A stretch of 64,000 nt of DNA, taken from NCBI GenBank assembly GCA_963735175.1, contig CAVTJX010000009.1:1-64000 (forward strand), written 5' to 3'. The position numbers were made by a program, and so were the translations under genes. Positions 16,826 through 25,622 of the stretch are shown piece after piece. This DNA comes from CAVTJX01 sp963735175 (lineage in GTDB: Bacteria; Electryoneota; RPQS01). The notes under the pieces were generated by a model. The model was not told the DNA's origin, did no database searches, and was given only the letters and a program-made list of their open reading frames with translations. Position 1 is the first letter of the stretch. Each line of letters begins with the position of its first letter.

Positions 16826-16894
16826 GCTGTGAGGAGCCGCTGCTGTTAACATCCGCGCGAAGGATTCCGTCCGGGATGTCTCCGACGCAAAGAA

Positions 16895-16920
16895 GGGGCG
16901 GCCATTTATTTGGCCGCCCC
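16895..16920. terminator. Bidirectional hairpin terminator
   Basis: Perfect 10-bp stem GGGGCGGCCA (16895-16904) / TGGCCGCCCC (16911-16920), then GTTTGTT. It sits between convergent genes ending at 16825 (+) and 16959 (-). Confidence 0.85.
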
Positions 16921-16958
16921 GTTTGTTGGGGGGTCCGGCTTTCATCCGGAACCGGGAT

Positions 16959-18587
16959 TCAGCGGAGATACAGCAATTTCACGGTTGTTGGGCCTAGTTG
17001 GGCAAAGTAGATTCCGGTGGGCTGCCGCAGGGGAGACCATGCCGCCTGCCGCGTCTGTGGCAGCGCCGTGAGGACAGCAACTTCCTGCCCGAGAAGGTTG
17101 AAGATCCGAATCTCGCGCGGTAGTGCGGCAGCATTGAATTGGAGGGTCACGCAGCCATTGAAGGGATTCGGATAAGCGGAGAGCAGATCCGGGTCGTGGG
17201 GGAGTGGCGGTTGCGGCGGCTCGGCGGCGGCGGGCGGCTGAGACAGCCACGGGGCAAAGTCCGTCCGTTCGCCGAAGATGCGATCGCCAAGTCCGGACGG
17301 ATTCCGTTCGGAGTGATACGGTCCGGAAGGATCGCCCCACCAGTTGTTTTCGGCGAGGATCGTGGGGGATTCAATCATCCGGTCGCTGATGGCGGCTGGC
17401 GTGTTGCCCTCGAAGGTGCAGTTGCTGATACAAAGGCTGTCGCGGGCAGCGAGGATGGCGGCTCCGCTGTCGAAAGCAAACGATACATTGTTCAGGAAGG
17501 CGCAATTCTCAAAGGATACGGAACCCAGCGAGGTTATCGTACTCCACCATGGCGAACGGTTGCCGACAAAGCGGCAGTCCTCAAAGCGGATAGTCGGTCC
17601 CGAAAAGCAAGCGACCGCCGCAGGATTAAATACGGATCTATTCTCTTCAAAATTGCAGCGAATGACACGGCTTCCTCCGGCTAAGAGCAAGCCGCCTCCT
17701 GCGTACGCCTCATTCCGCGCGAAAGTGCAGGCTTCGATCCAAGCGTGAGTAGAATTTACATCCATTCCCCCTCCGCCGTGGATGACGGTATCTATCAGGT
17801 TGTCGCGGAAATTCGAATAGCGTACGATTGCAGTATCGAGATCCCAGAGAAAAACGGGCGCCAGCCAGGCACCGGGATTGCGATTGGAATCCACGCGGGA
17901 GCTATCGAACAGGATGCTGCCGACATGAGCCTGGATAACCATGCCGTAGACGCTCTGATTATGATGAAAGTCGGAACGTGCGATGTGGAGGCGGCAACTG
18001 TCGGAGCGAATCGTGCATTGCAGACGGGCGGTGTTGGCAAAGAAGCTGCACGCGGTCACGTCGAGTTCGCCGTTCCATTCCGCGAACAGCGCGCTACCCA
18101 GATCGGCGGTGTTATTATGGAACACACAATGGTCCAGAGCAAGGCGGCCATTCTGCTGGAAGGTCGCGCCGCCCATCATCCAGTGCTGGCTGACTCGCGG
18201 GCCGCCGTAAATACCCTGGCCGTTACGCAGGGTGAAGCCAATGAGGGTGGCATCCACGCCGGGTCCCCAGACCTCTACAATGGCCATAGTGTCCGGATGA
18301 TTGCGCGGGTCCGGTTCGAGAATCGTTTGTGCAATGACGGCCGAATCGTTTGTAAGCGCGTACACACTAGCGAGGGTACGGGCGCCGGGAGGGAAAACCA
18401 GCCGTTCGCGATACAGGCCGGGAGCTGCGAGCACCGTATCGCCATCGGTGGACGCAGACAGCGCCGCCACGATGGTCGTATAGTCGGCCGGGACATGAAT
18501 GACAGCCGCGGCGGCTGGGCGGATGACGGCCGCGAGAGCCGCGCAGATCAACAGGTTCCAGAGAGGTGTATTTCGAATGCGGAGCAT
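16959..18587 (-). CDS. Secreted right-handed beta-helix protein with sorting domain
   Basis: A 542-residue protein. Signal peptide (NTPLWNLLICAALAAVIRPAAA), then IHVPADYTTIVAALSASTDGDTVLAAPGLY, the usual opening of parallel beta-helix/pectate-lyase-like proteins. Many short rungs of the form (N)CxFxxNTA follow (HCVFHNNTADLGSAL, ACTFARNEAYAGGGLLL, NCAFLNNVSFAFDSG). NNWWGDPSGPYH is a typical end-cap of the family. After a Pro-rich linker the sorting domain begins SAYPNPFNGCVTLQF and ends LLYLR. Start: ATG 18587, so the signal peptide is N-terminal; the longer reading from 18638 is less likely. Substrate unknown; possibly polysaccharide. Confidence 0.82.
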   Translation of the reverse strand: MLRIRNTPLWNLLICAALAAVIRPAAAAVIHVPADYTTIVAALSASTDGDTVLAAPGLYRERLVFPPGARTLASVYALTNDSAVIAQTILEPDPRNHPDTMAIVEVWGPGVDATLIGFTLRNGQGIYGGPRVSQHWMMGGATFQQNGRLALDHCVFHNNTADLGSALFAEWNGELDVTACSFFANTARLQCTIRSDSCRLHIARSDFHHNQSVYGMVIQAHVGSILFDSSRVDSNRNPGAWLAPVFLWDLDTAIVRYSNFRDNLIDTVIHGGGGMDVNSTHAWIEACTFARNEAYAGGGLLLAGGSRVIRCNFEENRSVFNPAAVACFSGPTIRFEDCRFVGNRSPWWSTITSLGSVSFENCAFLNNVSFAFDSGAAILAARDSLCISNCTFEGNTPAAISDRMIESPTILAENNWWGDPSGPYHSERNPSGLGDRIFGERTDFAPWLSQPPAAAEPPQPPLPHDPDLLSAYPNPFNGCVTLQFNAAALPREIRIFNLLGQEVAVLTALPQTRQAAWSPLRQPTGIYFAQLGPTTVKLLYLR

Positions 18588-18626
18588 GGTAAAATTCCCG
18601 TGGATCGAATGGGGTAAAGCCGCGTG

Positions 18627-19168
18627 CGAGTGGCTCACGGCTACCGGGACGAACTAATTCTGCGAACAGGTCCAGAAGATGACCGACTTTGCCCACGTTA
18701 CATGGCGAGTCGGCGAACCGGCCAGGACATCTACACTCATCGTGTAGGAATGCCCAGCAATGAGAGACACGGTCGGGCGCGACGGGTTATTGCAGTAGGG
18801 CACGCTATTCGAGAATGAGTACGGATCCATAACAAATTGTCCGGTAGTGTTGTCGTAGAAACGAACCACGTAAGACGTGCCGAACTCGTACACCGTTGTT
18901 CCGAACCCGTAGGTGCCGGAGCTGCCACTGGGCATGGTCCATGTGGCGTTATGCTGGTCCAGATTGCCGTTGGCATCGTTGCCGATCCAAGCGGATTGAT
19001 TCGTTGGCATTTCCTGGCCCCACGCCAGTGTGCAAAATGCGAACATCATTACGACGAGGAGGGAATGGACGGCCATTCCGCAAGGCTTGCGAAAGTCCAT
19101 GAGAGTCTCCCGATGGATGTGTCCAGAACTCAGCCGAATGTGGTTTGTGGTAAGCCGTGAGCCACTCG
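18627..19168. repeat. 16-bp perfect inverted repeats flanking one small gene
   Basis: CGAGTGGCTCACGGCT at 18627-18642 and its exact reverse complement AGCCGTGAGCCACTCG at 19153-19168, with a further ACC match after one gap. They enclose the secreted-protein gene 18654-19100 and nothing else. Confidence 0.75.
18654..19100 (-). CDS. Small secreted protein, unknown
   Basis: A 148-residue protein: signal peptide with a long hydrophobic core (VHSLLVVMMFAFCTLAWGQ), then about 120 residues rich in Asn, Thr, Ser, Tyr and Trp (WIGNDANGNLDQHNATWTMPSG, YVVRFYDNTTGQF). Three Cys residues in the last third could form disulfides. ATG 19100 has GGGAG 7 bases upstream. No family recognised. It lies in the same direction as the beta-helix gene. 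The gene is bracketed by 16-bp inverted repeats, so it may be a cassette. Confidence 0.65.
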   Translation of the reverse strand: MDFRKPCGMAVHSLLVVMMFAFCTLAWGQEMPTNQSAWIGNDANGNLDQHNATWTMPSGSSGTYGFGTTVYEFGTSYVVRFYDNTTGQFVMDPYSFSNSVPYCNNPSRPTVSLIAGHSYTMSVDVLAGSPTRHVTWAKSVIFWTCSQN

Positions 19169-19505
19169 GAAATAAGAAGGAAAGAAATCCCACATTTTGC
19201 AAGAGGGAGAATCTGGGGATAGGAGTCAGGCTTATGGGTTAAGTCTTTCATATTAAGGCCATCTTTGATCATGCCAGATTGAGAGGCAAAATGGAGAGGA
19301 CTTTTCAAACCGGAAGATTCTGATCGAACCGCACGGAACTGCATGCGACACGAGCGCGGCTGAGCAAAAGTAAATGCGCGGCAGGTGACACAAAGCGGCA
19401 GAGGGATCAACACGGAACCTCCACGGAATTCGCGAGGTAAACACTATACCGACGGTGAGGAAACGGAATATCTGAACCTACATCAACGCGAAGAAGGACA
19501 CGGCC
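19169..19505. other. Gene-free stretch between divergent genes
   Basis: No reading frame with support in these 337 bases. It must hold the promoters of the minus-strand secreted gene and the plus-strand 53-codon gene, but no clear consensus pair was found. Confidence 0.5.
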
Positions 19506-19667
19506 ATGCTGGAAGAAATTCGAAACTCCAATGTGATGAAGAGTTCCACCACCAAGAAGGTGATGCTCGGTGTGATGTACACGGCGTTGGGCACGCTGGC
19601 GATTTTCGGTGTGCGCATGCTGGTGAAGCGGCTGGCCAATCGCGAAGCGGTGGAGGTGGATGTTTAA
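19506..19667 (+). CDS. Small single-helix membrane protein
   Basis: A 53-residue protein. A charged N-terminus (MLEEIRNSNVMKSSTTKK) is followed by one membrane helix (VMLGVMYTALGTLAIFGVRML) and a basic-then-acidic tail (VKRLANREAVEVDV). GAAGGA lies 8 bases before ATG 19506, and a hairpin terminator follows, so it is a credible stand-alone gene. Topology would put the tail on the side set by KRLANR, probably cytoplasm. No known family. Confidence 0.65.
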   Translation: MLEEIRNSNVMKSSTTKKVMLGVMYTALGTLAIFGVRMLVKRLANREAVEVDV

Positions 19668-19706
19668 GACGATGGACCGGAAGCGCCGCTTTTGAAGTCA
19701 CACGGT

Positions 19707-19734
19707 AAAGCCCGGATCATTGTGTCCGGGCTTT
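19707..19734 (+). terminator. Hairpin terminator
   Basis: AAAGCCCGGA (19707-19716) / TCCGGGCTTT (19725-19734) with an 8-base loop, 40 bases after the small membrane protein gene. Confidence 0.75.
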
Positions 19735-19877
19735 GCCATGTTTGAGTGCGTGGCGGATGCCGGATCCTGCTTAACGCTATACTATTGTATTTCCTGTGTT
19801 ATGCGGATTAGCTTCATCCCGCAGCCGCGAGGCAGGGGTGTGGAGGCGCGCAACATCCTGTCAACCGGTGTAAACAC

Positions 19878-19906
19878 TTGACAATCCGGCGGAAAATGCC
19901 TATACT
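19878..19906 (+). promoter_or_regulatory. Consensus sigma70-type promoter of tRNA-Arg/tadA
   Basis: TTGACA (19878-19883), 17-base spacer, TATACT (19901-19906). Expected start near 19913, giving a 49-base leader before the tRNA. Confidence 0.9.
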
Positions 19907-19961
19907 TAATTTCCTGTGCGCAATGAGTCCAGCCTTGTAAGTGAATCGTGCACATGGACTT

Positions 19962-20038
19962 GCGCCCATAGCTCAATTGGATAGAGCGTCTGGCTACGGA
20001 CCAGAAGGTTTGGGGTTCGAATCCCTATGGGCGTACCA
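19962..20038 (+). tRNA. tRNA-Arg(ACG)
   Basis: A full cloverleaf: acceptor GCGCCCA/TGGGCGT, anticodon stem TCTGG/CCAGA with loop CTACGGA, so anticodon ACG; T arm TGGGG-TTCGAAT-CCCTA; encoded CCA at 20036-20038. A34 of this tRNA is the standard substrate of TadA in bacteria, giving inosine that reads CGU, CGC and CGA. The last A of CCA is the first base of the next gene's ATG. Confidence 0.95.
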
Positions 20039-20574
20039 TGATGGCGGATCCGCCTCTCCCTCCCGATTTCCTTTCCCCCCTTTCCCTTCCTGATTCTGTC
20101 GGGCCATCCGCTCACGAGCGTTGGATGCGGGAAGCCATGAAGGAAGCCCGCCTTGCCGAGGCCAAGGCGGAGGTGCCGATCGGTTGCGTGGTCGTTTGCG
20201 AAGGCCGGGTGATCGGACGCGGTCATAATCAGACCGAGATTTTGCAGGATCCCACGGCCCACGCGGAAATGATCGCGCTCACCGCCGCCGCGGCCGCGCT
20301 CGGCAGCCGGCGGTTGATCGATTGTACGTTGTATGTGACGCTGGAGCCCTGCGCGATGTGCGCCGGGGCGATCGTTCTTGCGCGCGTGCCGACCGTCGTG
20401 TACGGCGCGGCCGATCCCAAAGCCGGAGCCGTGGACACGCTCCACTCGCTGTTGAGTGACACCCGTTTGAACCACACTTGTGTGATTGAGCGCGGGGTTC
20501 TCGCTGACGAGTGCGGAGCCCTCCTCTCCGACTTTTTTTTGTCCTTACGGCAGCAGAAGCGCGGCAACCGATAG
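20038..20574 (+). CDS. tadA: tRNA(adenine34) deaminase TadA
   Basis: A protein of up to 178 residues of the cytidine-deaminase fold. The zinc site is clear: PTAHAEMIAL (His75, Glu77 as proton shuttle) and LEPCAMCAGAIVLARV (Cys105, Cys108). RWMREAMKEARLAEAKAEVPIGCVVV is the family N-terminus, so the first 25 residues are extra or the start lies further in; ATG 20038 overlaps the tRNA CCA and ATG 20041 follows at once. TadA makes inosine-34 in tRNA-Arg(ACG), which is encoded directly upstream under one promoter. The transcript would have to be cut at the tRNA 3' end, leaving tadA almost without a leader. Probably the first protein gene of a long operon. Confidence 0.93.
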   Translation: MMADPPLPPDFLSPLSLPDSVGPSAHERWMREAMKEARLAEAKAEVPIGCVVVCEGRVIGRGHNQTEILQDPTAHAEMIALTAAAAALGSRRLIDCTLYVTLEPCAMCAGAIVLARVPTVVYGAADPKAGAVDTLHSLLSDTRLNHTCVIERGVLADECGALLSDFFLSLRQQKRGNR

Positions 20575-20601
20575 CAGACCTTTGGCGACGACGGGAGTTT
20601 C

Positions 20602-21882
20602 ATGGGACTGAAGACAGGATGGATGGGGAAGATCCGCCGGGCGTGGGCGGAAGGGGCACTATGGAGCAAGGGACGCAATCGTCTGCGGCGGTCTTTATGG
20701 GGCCCCGTGGAATTGTATGTCCTCATTTGCCGCCGATACCGGCGTCTGACGCGGGATGACCGGCGTCTGTCCGTGGCCCAGGGATTTGTCGATCATCGAA
20801 CGCATCCGGATTGCCGCCATGCCAGTTCCGCCCATCTGCAGCGGATCATCGCTGCGTATCAGGCAGCAAAAACCGCGCAGGCCGGCGTCGCGGGACCGTT
20901 TGAAATCCGGGGTTTGTGGGCGGAGTGGATTGACGATAACTATGGTCCGTTGATCGCATCCCTCACCAAAGGCGATGAGACTCGGTTGCGCGCGCTACTG
21001 GAGAATTTTAATCGCGAGCAATTTGCGGTCGGGCTGGGGGCGAGTTATGAGAGCGTCTCGCGCTACCGCGGTCTGCGCACCTGGCGCTATTACATGCGGG
21101 CCGTCTGGTGTGATTACCGGAATAAGCTCGCGGCGGTGGATTCTGCCTTGAATGCGGTGCGCTTCCCGCTAATCGGAAATCCGGCGGGCATCCGATTGAA
21201 TGGCGATGTCATTCAGATCGACACCTTCCGGCATGTTTACCACGCGCTGGAAATGCGTGAATGGCTGAAGGGCCTTGGGCGGGCAACGGTCGTGGAGATC
21301 GGCGGCGGCGCGGGCGGTCAAGCGTGCCAAACCCTGCGTCTGGCTCCGGCGCAGGTGGGGAAATACGTAATCTTCGACATCCCGGAGGTGGCGGCGATCA
21401 GCGGTTATTTCCTGCTGACCGCGTTTCCGGAAAAGCAGATCCGTCTGTATGGGGAAGGACCGGTGTCAGTGGCGGCGGAAGAGGATTATGAACTGGCGGT
21501 GTTCCCACATTTTGCGCTGAGCGACTTACCCCCCGATTCCGTGGACCTTTATCATAATTCGTGCAGTTTTTCCGAGATGGACCAAGCCACGGCGCGGGAA
21601 TACCTGCGGATTATTGAGACGACTTGCCGGCGTTACTTTGCGCATATCAATCATGATTTGAATTTCGCTTTTCCGAATCCGGACGGGACGACTTCTACCA
21701 ATATCCCCGGCTCCGCATTGCTTCCGGATGGGACACGCTTCAAGCGAATCTTCAAAAAGCCGCGCGTCTTCGAGCTGCCGGAAGATGAAGTGGCGCGCGC
21801 CATCGCATATGAATACCTGTACGAACGCATCACGCAACCACTCCCGCAAACTGCCGAGCGGACCGCCGGTCGTTTCCCATGA
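20602..21882 (+). CDS. Putative sugar O-methyltransferase
   Basis: A 426-residue protein with a Rossmann-type methyltransferase core near residues 228-340: VVEIGGGAGGQACQT is the S-adenosylmethionine loop, and YVIFDIPEVAAISGYFL carries the acidic residue after strand 2. The long basic N-terminal part (RRAWAEGALWSKGRNRLRRSL) and the size fit the 'putative sugar O-methyltransferase' (NanM-like) group found in polysaccharide loci. GGGAG lies just before ATG 20602, 28 bases after tadA. The end overlaps the next gene by ATGA, so it is translationally coupled to the cyclase-like protein and likely belongs with the glycosyltransferases. Confidence 0.65.
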   Translation: MGLKTGWMGKIRRAWAEGALWSKGRNRLRRSLWGPVELYVLICRRYRRLTRDDRRLSVAQGFVDHRTHPDCRHASSAHLQRIIAAYQAAKTAQAGVAGPFEIRGLWAEWIDDNYGPLIASLTKGDETRLRALLENFNREQFAVGLGASYESVSRYRGLRTWRYYMRAVWCDYRNKLAAVDSALNAVRFPLIGNPAGIRLNGDVIQIDTFRHVYHALEMREWLKGLGRATVVEIGGGAGGQACQTLRLAPAQVGKYVIFDIPEVAAISGYFLLTAFPEKQIRLYGEGPVSVAAEEDYELAVFPHFALSDLPPDSVDLYHNSCSFSEMDQATAREYLRIIETTCRRYFAHINHDLNFAFPNPDGTTSTNIPGSALLPDGTRFKRIFKKPRVFELPEDEVARAIAYEYLYERITQPLPQTAERTAGRFP

Positions 21883-23558
21883 TCCAAAGAACCTCCCAGC
21901 TTGCCGAAAAGATCCGTGACCGCTTGGGCGAGCGCGCCCTCGCGGGGGCGCCGCAGTGGCTTGAACCGGCGTTGCCGGCGGCGCGCGCGAGTTCGCTCGG
22001 CCTGCTGATCGGCTCGCTGTTGGGCAAGCTGCCCGCCGAAGACGCCTCGGCGCTCGTACAGACGGTCCTGTCTGAACAACGGACTGACGGCTCGTGGGCG
22101 CGGACTTCCGGCGGCGGGGGAGATCTGTCGTTGACTCTGGAAGCGGTGGAGGCGCTCTCACAGGCGGGCGACGCGCAGTCGCAAACGGCCCTGGCGAAAG
22201 CGGTCGGCTGGCTGGAGACGCACCGCCACGGCGCGCGGCTGGATGAAGAGACGCTGATTCTGCTGGGGGCGGTTGCCGATATCGTTCCGGGGCGGCTGCG
22301 GCGGCTGCTTTTGCCGCTGGCCCGGATGGTGATGCGGCACCGCGCCGGCACCAGCGCGCGGCGGCATCGCAGCGAAGTGTTGCCGCTGGCCCTCGCGATT
22401 TTGAGCTGTGACAAAAACGGCGCGTTCGGTCGCGGCCAACGGCTGCTCGAATTGCAATTGCTCGACGGCTCGTGGGAAGGTTCGACGCAGAGCACGGTTT
22501 TTGCGCTGGCGGCGTTACGCCATGCCTCACTTCCGGCGGACGATGCGGTCTTTGAGCGTGGCTGGCGCTTTTTGCGCAGTTTGCAGCTCTGGAGCGGCGA
22601 GCGGCTGGTGCAGAACCCGTGCGATTTGTCGAACGTGCTGCACGCGGCGGCGGTGCGCGCGCTGCTGGTGGCGGGCGCGGACAGCGACGTCGCGGCCTCC
22701 AGCACACTCTCCTTACTGCATCAGGCGCGGACCCACGGCGGCTGGGCCGCGGGCGGTATGCTGCCGACGGATTTATTGACGACGGCCCTGGCGCTCGACG
22801 CGCTGAGCTTTGCCGGGGACGTGCCCGTGGAGACGTCGTGGTCGCGGCGGCGGGCGGTGCTGCTCTTGCTGCATACTCAGCACGGCTGCGGCGGCTGGCC
22901 GCTCTATCCGGACGCCCGCAATACGATATTCACGCGCTTTGGACATCCCCACGGGCGGCGCACGAATCCCAGCAGCCTCGACGTCACTGCCGCCTGTGTG
23001 CAGGCGCTGGCATATTCGGGCGTCCGTGTGCCCGGTGAAGACGCGGCCCTCGCGCGGGGCGTGCATTTTCTGTTAACCCGCCAATTGGAATGCGGTCTCT
23101 GGCCCGCGGATACGGTGCAGTCCGCGCTGTTCACCACGGCTCGCGCGCTGGAGGCGTTGGTGGGCGCGGCGGACGATCGCGCCGGGCGCGCGGTGGTGCG
23201 GGCGATTACCGCGCTGCTGGCGCAGCAGGGCGCGGACGGCGGCTGGAGCGACGACGGCACAACTTCGACGCCGCATCACACCGCCTGGGTGGTGCGCGCC
23301 TTATGCGGCGTGCCCGGCGTGCCGCTCGACGTTTTGCGGCGCGCGCGGCAATTCCTTGAAGAGAGCCTCGACGCTTCCGAACTGTTGTGGCAGTCGCCGG
23401 GCGTGGTGTGGCCGCTGCCCGTGGGCGAAGCCTGCATCCGTCTCGCCGATTTAACGACGCTTTGGGCGCTGGAGGCGCTGGTGCCGGCGGGCATTGCCGT
23501 CCGCTCACGCGTGACCGGCGCGGCCCGTTCCGGATCCATCTTTCATCGCAGCCGGTAA
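21879..23558 (+). CDS. Terpene cyclase/prenyltransferase-like alpha-alpha barrel protein
   Basis: A 559-residue protein with repeated QW-like motifs: SEQRTDGSW, LQLLDGSWEG, GCGGWPLYPD, RQLECGLWPAD and QQGADGGWSDDG. This repeat type is found in squalene-hopene cyclases and prenyltransferase beta-like barrels. SSLDVTAACVQAL resembles a segment of the cyclases. The cyclase catalytic DXDD motif is not seen, so it may instead be a lyase, transferase or non-catalytic relative. Starts within the upstream stop (ATGA) and is followed after 6 bases by a glycosyltransferase. The setting suggests modification of a lipid or polyprenyl carrier. Confidence 0.65.
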   Translation: MIQRTSQLAEKIRDRLGERALAGAPQWLEPALPAARASSLGLLIGSLLGKLPAEDASALVQTVLSEQRTDGSWARTSGGGGDLSLTLEAVEALSQAGDAQSQTALAKAVGWLETHRHGARLDEETLILLGAVADIVPGRLRRLLLPLARMVMRHRAGTSARRHRSEVLPLALAILSCDKNGAFGRGQRLLELQLLDGSWEGSTQSTVFALAALRHASLPADDAVFERGWRFLRSLQLWSGERLVQNPCDLSNVLHAAAVRALLVAGADSDVAASSTLSLLHQARTHGGWAAGGMLPTDLLTTALALDALSFAGDVPVETSWSRRRAVLLLLHTQHGCGGWPLYPDARNTIFTRFGHPHGRRTNPSSLDVTAACVQALAYSGVRVPGEDAALARGVHFLLTRQLECGLWPADTVQSALFTTARALEALVGAADDRAGRAVVRAITALLAQQGADGGWSDDGTTSTPHHTAWVVRALCGVPGVPLDVLRRARQFLEESLDASELLWQSPGVVWPLPVGEACIRLADLTTLWALEALVPAGIAVRSRVTGAARSGSIFHRSR

Positions 23559-23564
23559 TCTTCA

Positions 23565-24551
23565 GTGAACGCGATCTACGTTTTAAGTCCGGATGACAAT
23601 CGGCCCGTCGGCGGCATTAAGGTGCTGTACCGTCACGTCGACATCCTCAACGCCCACGGCTACCAGGCGGCGATTGTCCATCGCAAGAAGGGTTTCCGCT
23701 GCACGTGGTTCGAGAACGAGACGCGCGTGGAATATTTTTCGCGGCTCGAACCGGACACGTTTGATTTCGTCGTCGTGCCCGAGGTGAACGGCCCGAAGGC
23801 GCTGGACGTCTTTCCGGAGGCGAAGAAAATCATCTTCAACCAGAACGCGCACTACACGTTTCTGGGCTACCCGCTGCTGGACACGACGGACCGCACGACG
23901 GCTTACCGACATCCGCAGTTGCTGGCGGTGCTGGTGGTGTCCGAAGACAATCGTGAGTATCTGTCTTACGCCTTTCCCAAGCTGCGCGTCGAGCGCATCC
24001 ACAAGGGCGTGGACGCGAATCGCTTTTCGTTCCGCGAATTGGCCGATAAGCAGCCGCGCATCAGCTTCATGGCGCGGCGCCATCCCGAGGACGTGCGGCA
24101 GGTGGTCAATATCCTCAAGTTTCGCGGCGTGTTGGACGACATGACTGTGGAGCGCGTCGACGGCAAGAGCGAACGCGAGGTGGCGGAGATTCTCGCGTCG
24201 TCGCTGATCTTCTTAAGCTTCGGCTATCCCAAGGGCTTGCCTGCCGCGCCGCTCGAAGCGATGTTGGCGGGCTGTCTGGTGATCGGCTATCATGGGATGG
24301 GCGGGCGCGAGTATTACAAACCGGAATACTCGTGGCCGGTGGCCATCGGCGACACGGTGGGCGTGGCCCGCGCCGTGGAGGACGCGCTGAAGGCGTGGAA
24401 AGAAAACCCCGCAGCGCTTCAAAAGAAAGCTGCCGCGGCCCGCGAGTTCGTGCGTCGCGAGTATTCGCTGGCACGCGAGGAGCAGGACGTACTCGCGTTC
24501 TGGGACCGGTTGATGATCGAACAGGGGCGCGACGCCATTGCCCAAGGGTAA
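23565..24551 (+). CDS. Glycosyltransferase, GT4-like, copy 1
   Basis: A 328-residue protein. NRPVGGIKVLYRHVDILNAHGYQA is the N-terminal acceptor-side motif of GT-B glycosyltransferases. IHKGVDANRFSF is the linker strand, and the C-terminal domain has the EX7E-like PLEAMLAGCLVIGYHGMGGREYYKPEYSWPVAIGD. Start: GTG 23565. The next gene is a clear tandem duplicate (same motif order, FRCTWFEN shared). Donor and acceptor are unknown. Six bases separate it from the cyclase-like gene, so it belongs to the same operon. Confidence 0.78.
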   Translation: MNAIYVLSPDDNRPVGGIKVLYRHVDILNAHGYQAAIVHRKKGFRCTWFENETRVEYFSRLEPDTFDFVVVPEVNGPKALDVFPEAKKIIFNQNAHYTFLGYPLLDTTDRTTAYRHPQLLAVLVVSEDNREYLSYAFPKLRVERIHKGVDANRFSFRELADKQPRISFMARRHPEDVRQVVNILKFRGVLDDMTVERVDGKSEREVAEILASSLIFLSFGYPKGLPAAPLEAMLAGCLVIGYHGMGGREYYKPEYSWPVAIGDTVGVARAVEDALKAWKENPAALQKKAAAAREFVRREYSLAREEQDVLAFWDRLMIEQGRDAIAQG

Positions 24552-24554
24552 TCG

Positions 24555-25554
24555 TTGAATCGTATCTATTACCTGTGTCCCGACCAGGACGTGCCCACCG
24601 GGGGGATCAAGATTCTCTACCGGCACGTGGATATCCTGAACCGCAACGGCTTCGACGCCGCCATCGTTCACAAGCAGAAGCGCTTTCGCTGCACGTGGTT
24701 CGAAAACACGACGCGGATCGAATATTTCAAGAAGATCGAGCCCGACGAGGGCGACGTGGTGGTGGTGCCCGAGGTCTACGGGCCACGGGCGACGGCAGAC
24801 TTTCCGCGTGCGAAGAAAGGTGATCTTCGCCCAGGGCGCGTACGTGATGTTCATCGGGTACTCGCTGGACCCGCGCGACCTGACGACGGCCTACCGCGAT
24901 CCGAACCTGCTGGCGGTGCTGGTGGTTTCCGAAGACAGCCGCCGCCACGTGAGCGGCATCTTTCCCGACCTGACCGTGCGCCGGCTGCACATTTCGACGG
25001 ATATCGAGTTGTTCCGCTTCCGGCCGCTGACGCAGAAGGAACGGCAGATCGCCTTCATGCCGCGCAAGAACATCGAGGACGCGCGGCAGGTGATCAACAT
25101 CCTCAAGTTTCGCGGCGCGCTGAAAGACTGGGATGTGGTGCCGATCGAGGGGCTCTCGCATCCGCAGGTGGCGGCGCTGCTCGCGGAGAGCGCGATCTAT
25201 TTCAGCTTTAACCATCTCGAGGGCTGTCCGCTGCCGCCGCTGGAAGCGATGCTGGCGGGCTGCCTTGTTGTCGGCAATCACGGCAACGGCGCGCGCGAGT
25301 ATTTCAAGCCGGAGTATTCGTGGCCCATCGCCGCGGGCGATATTATGGGTTACGTGGACGCCGCCGAAACGGTGCTGCGCCTCTACCGCGAGGATCTGCC
25401 GCTGCTGCAGGACAAGGCGGCGCGCGCCCGCGCCTTCGTGGAAACGGAATACGCGCCGGAGCGCGAAGAGCGCGACGTGCGCGAGTGCTGGCGCGAACTG
25501 CTGGCCGCGCGCGGTCCGGTCGCGCGCCCGGAGTTGTTCAGCCGCGCGCGATAA
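24555..25554 (+). pseudogene. Glycosyltransferase, GT4-like, copy 2, one frameshift
   Basis: A paralogue of the preceding gene: VPTGGIKILYRHVDILNRNGFDAA and PLEAMLAGCLVVGNHGNGAREYFKPEYSWPIAAGD. It starts at TTG 24555, 3 bases after the first copy. An extra A in a run near 24825 (AKK/VIFAQGAYVMF) shifts the frame once; both halves are intact. This is a homopolymer site, so a sequencing error is likely. Same cluster and probably the same pathway as copy 1, with a different sugar or acceptor since key loops differ. Confidence 0.8.
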
Positions 25555-25622
25555 GTAAATTCAATCCCCTTGATCCCCTGCCGATGCCGGGGGAGACCTT
25601 GATTCGGAAAGAGACCACATCC

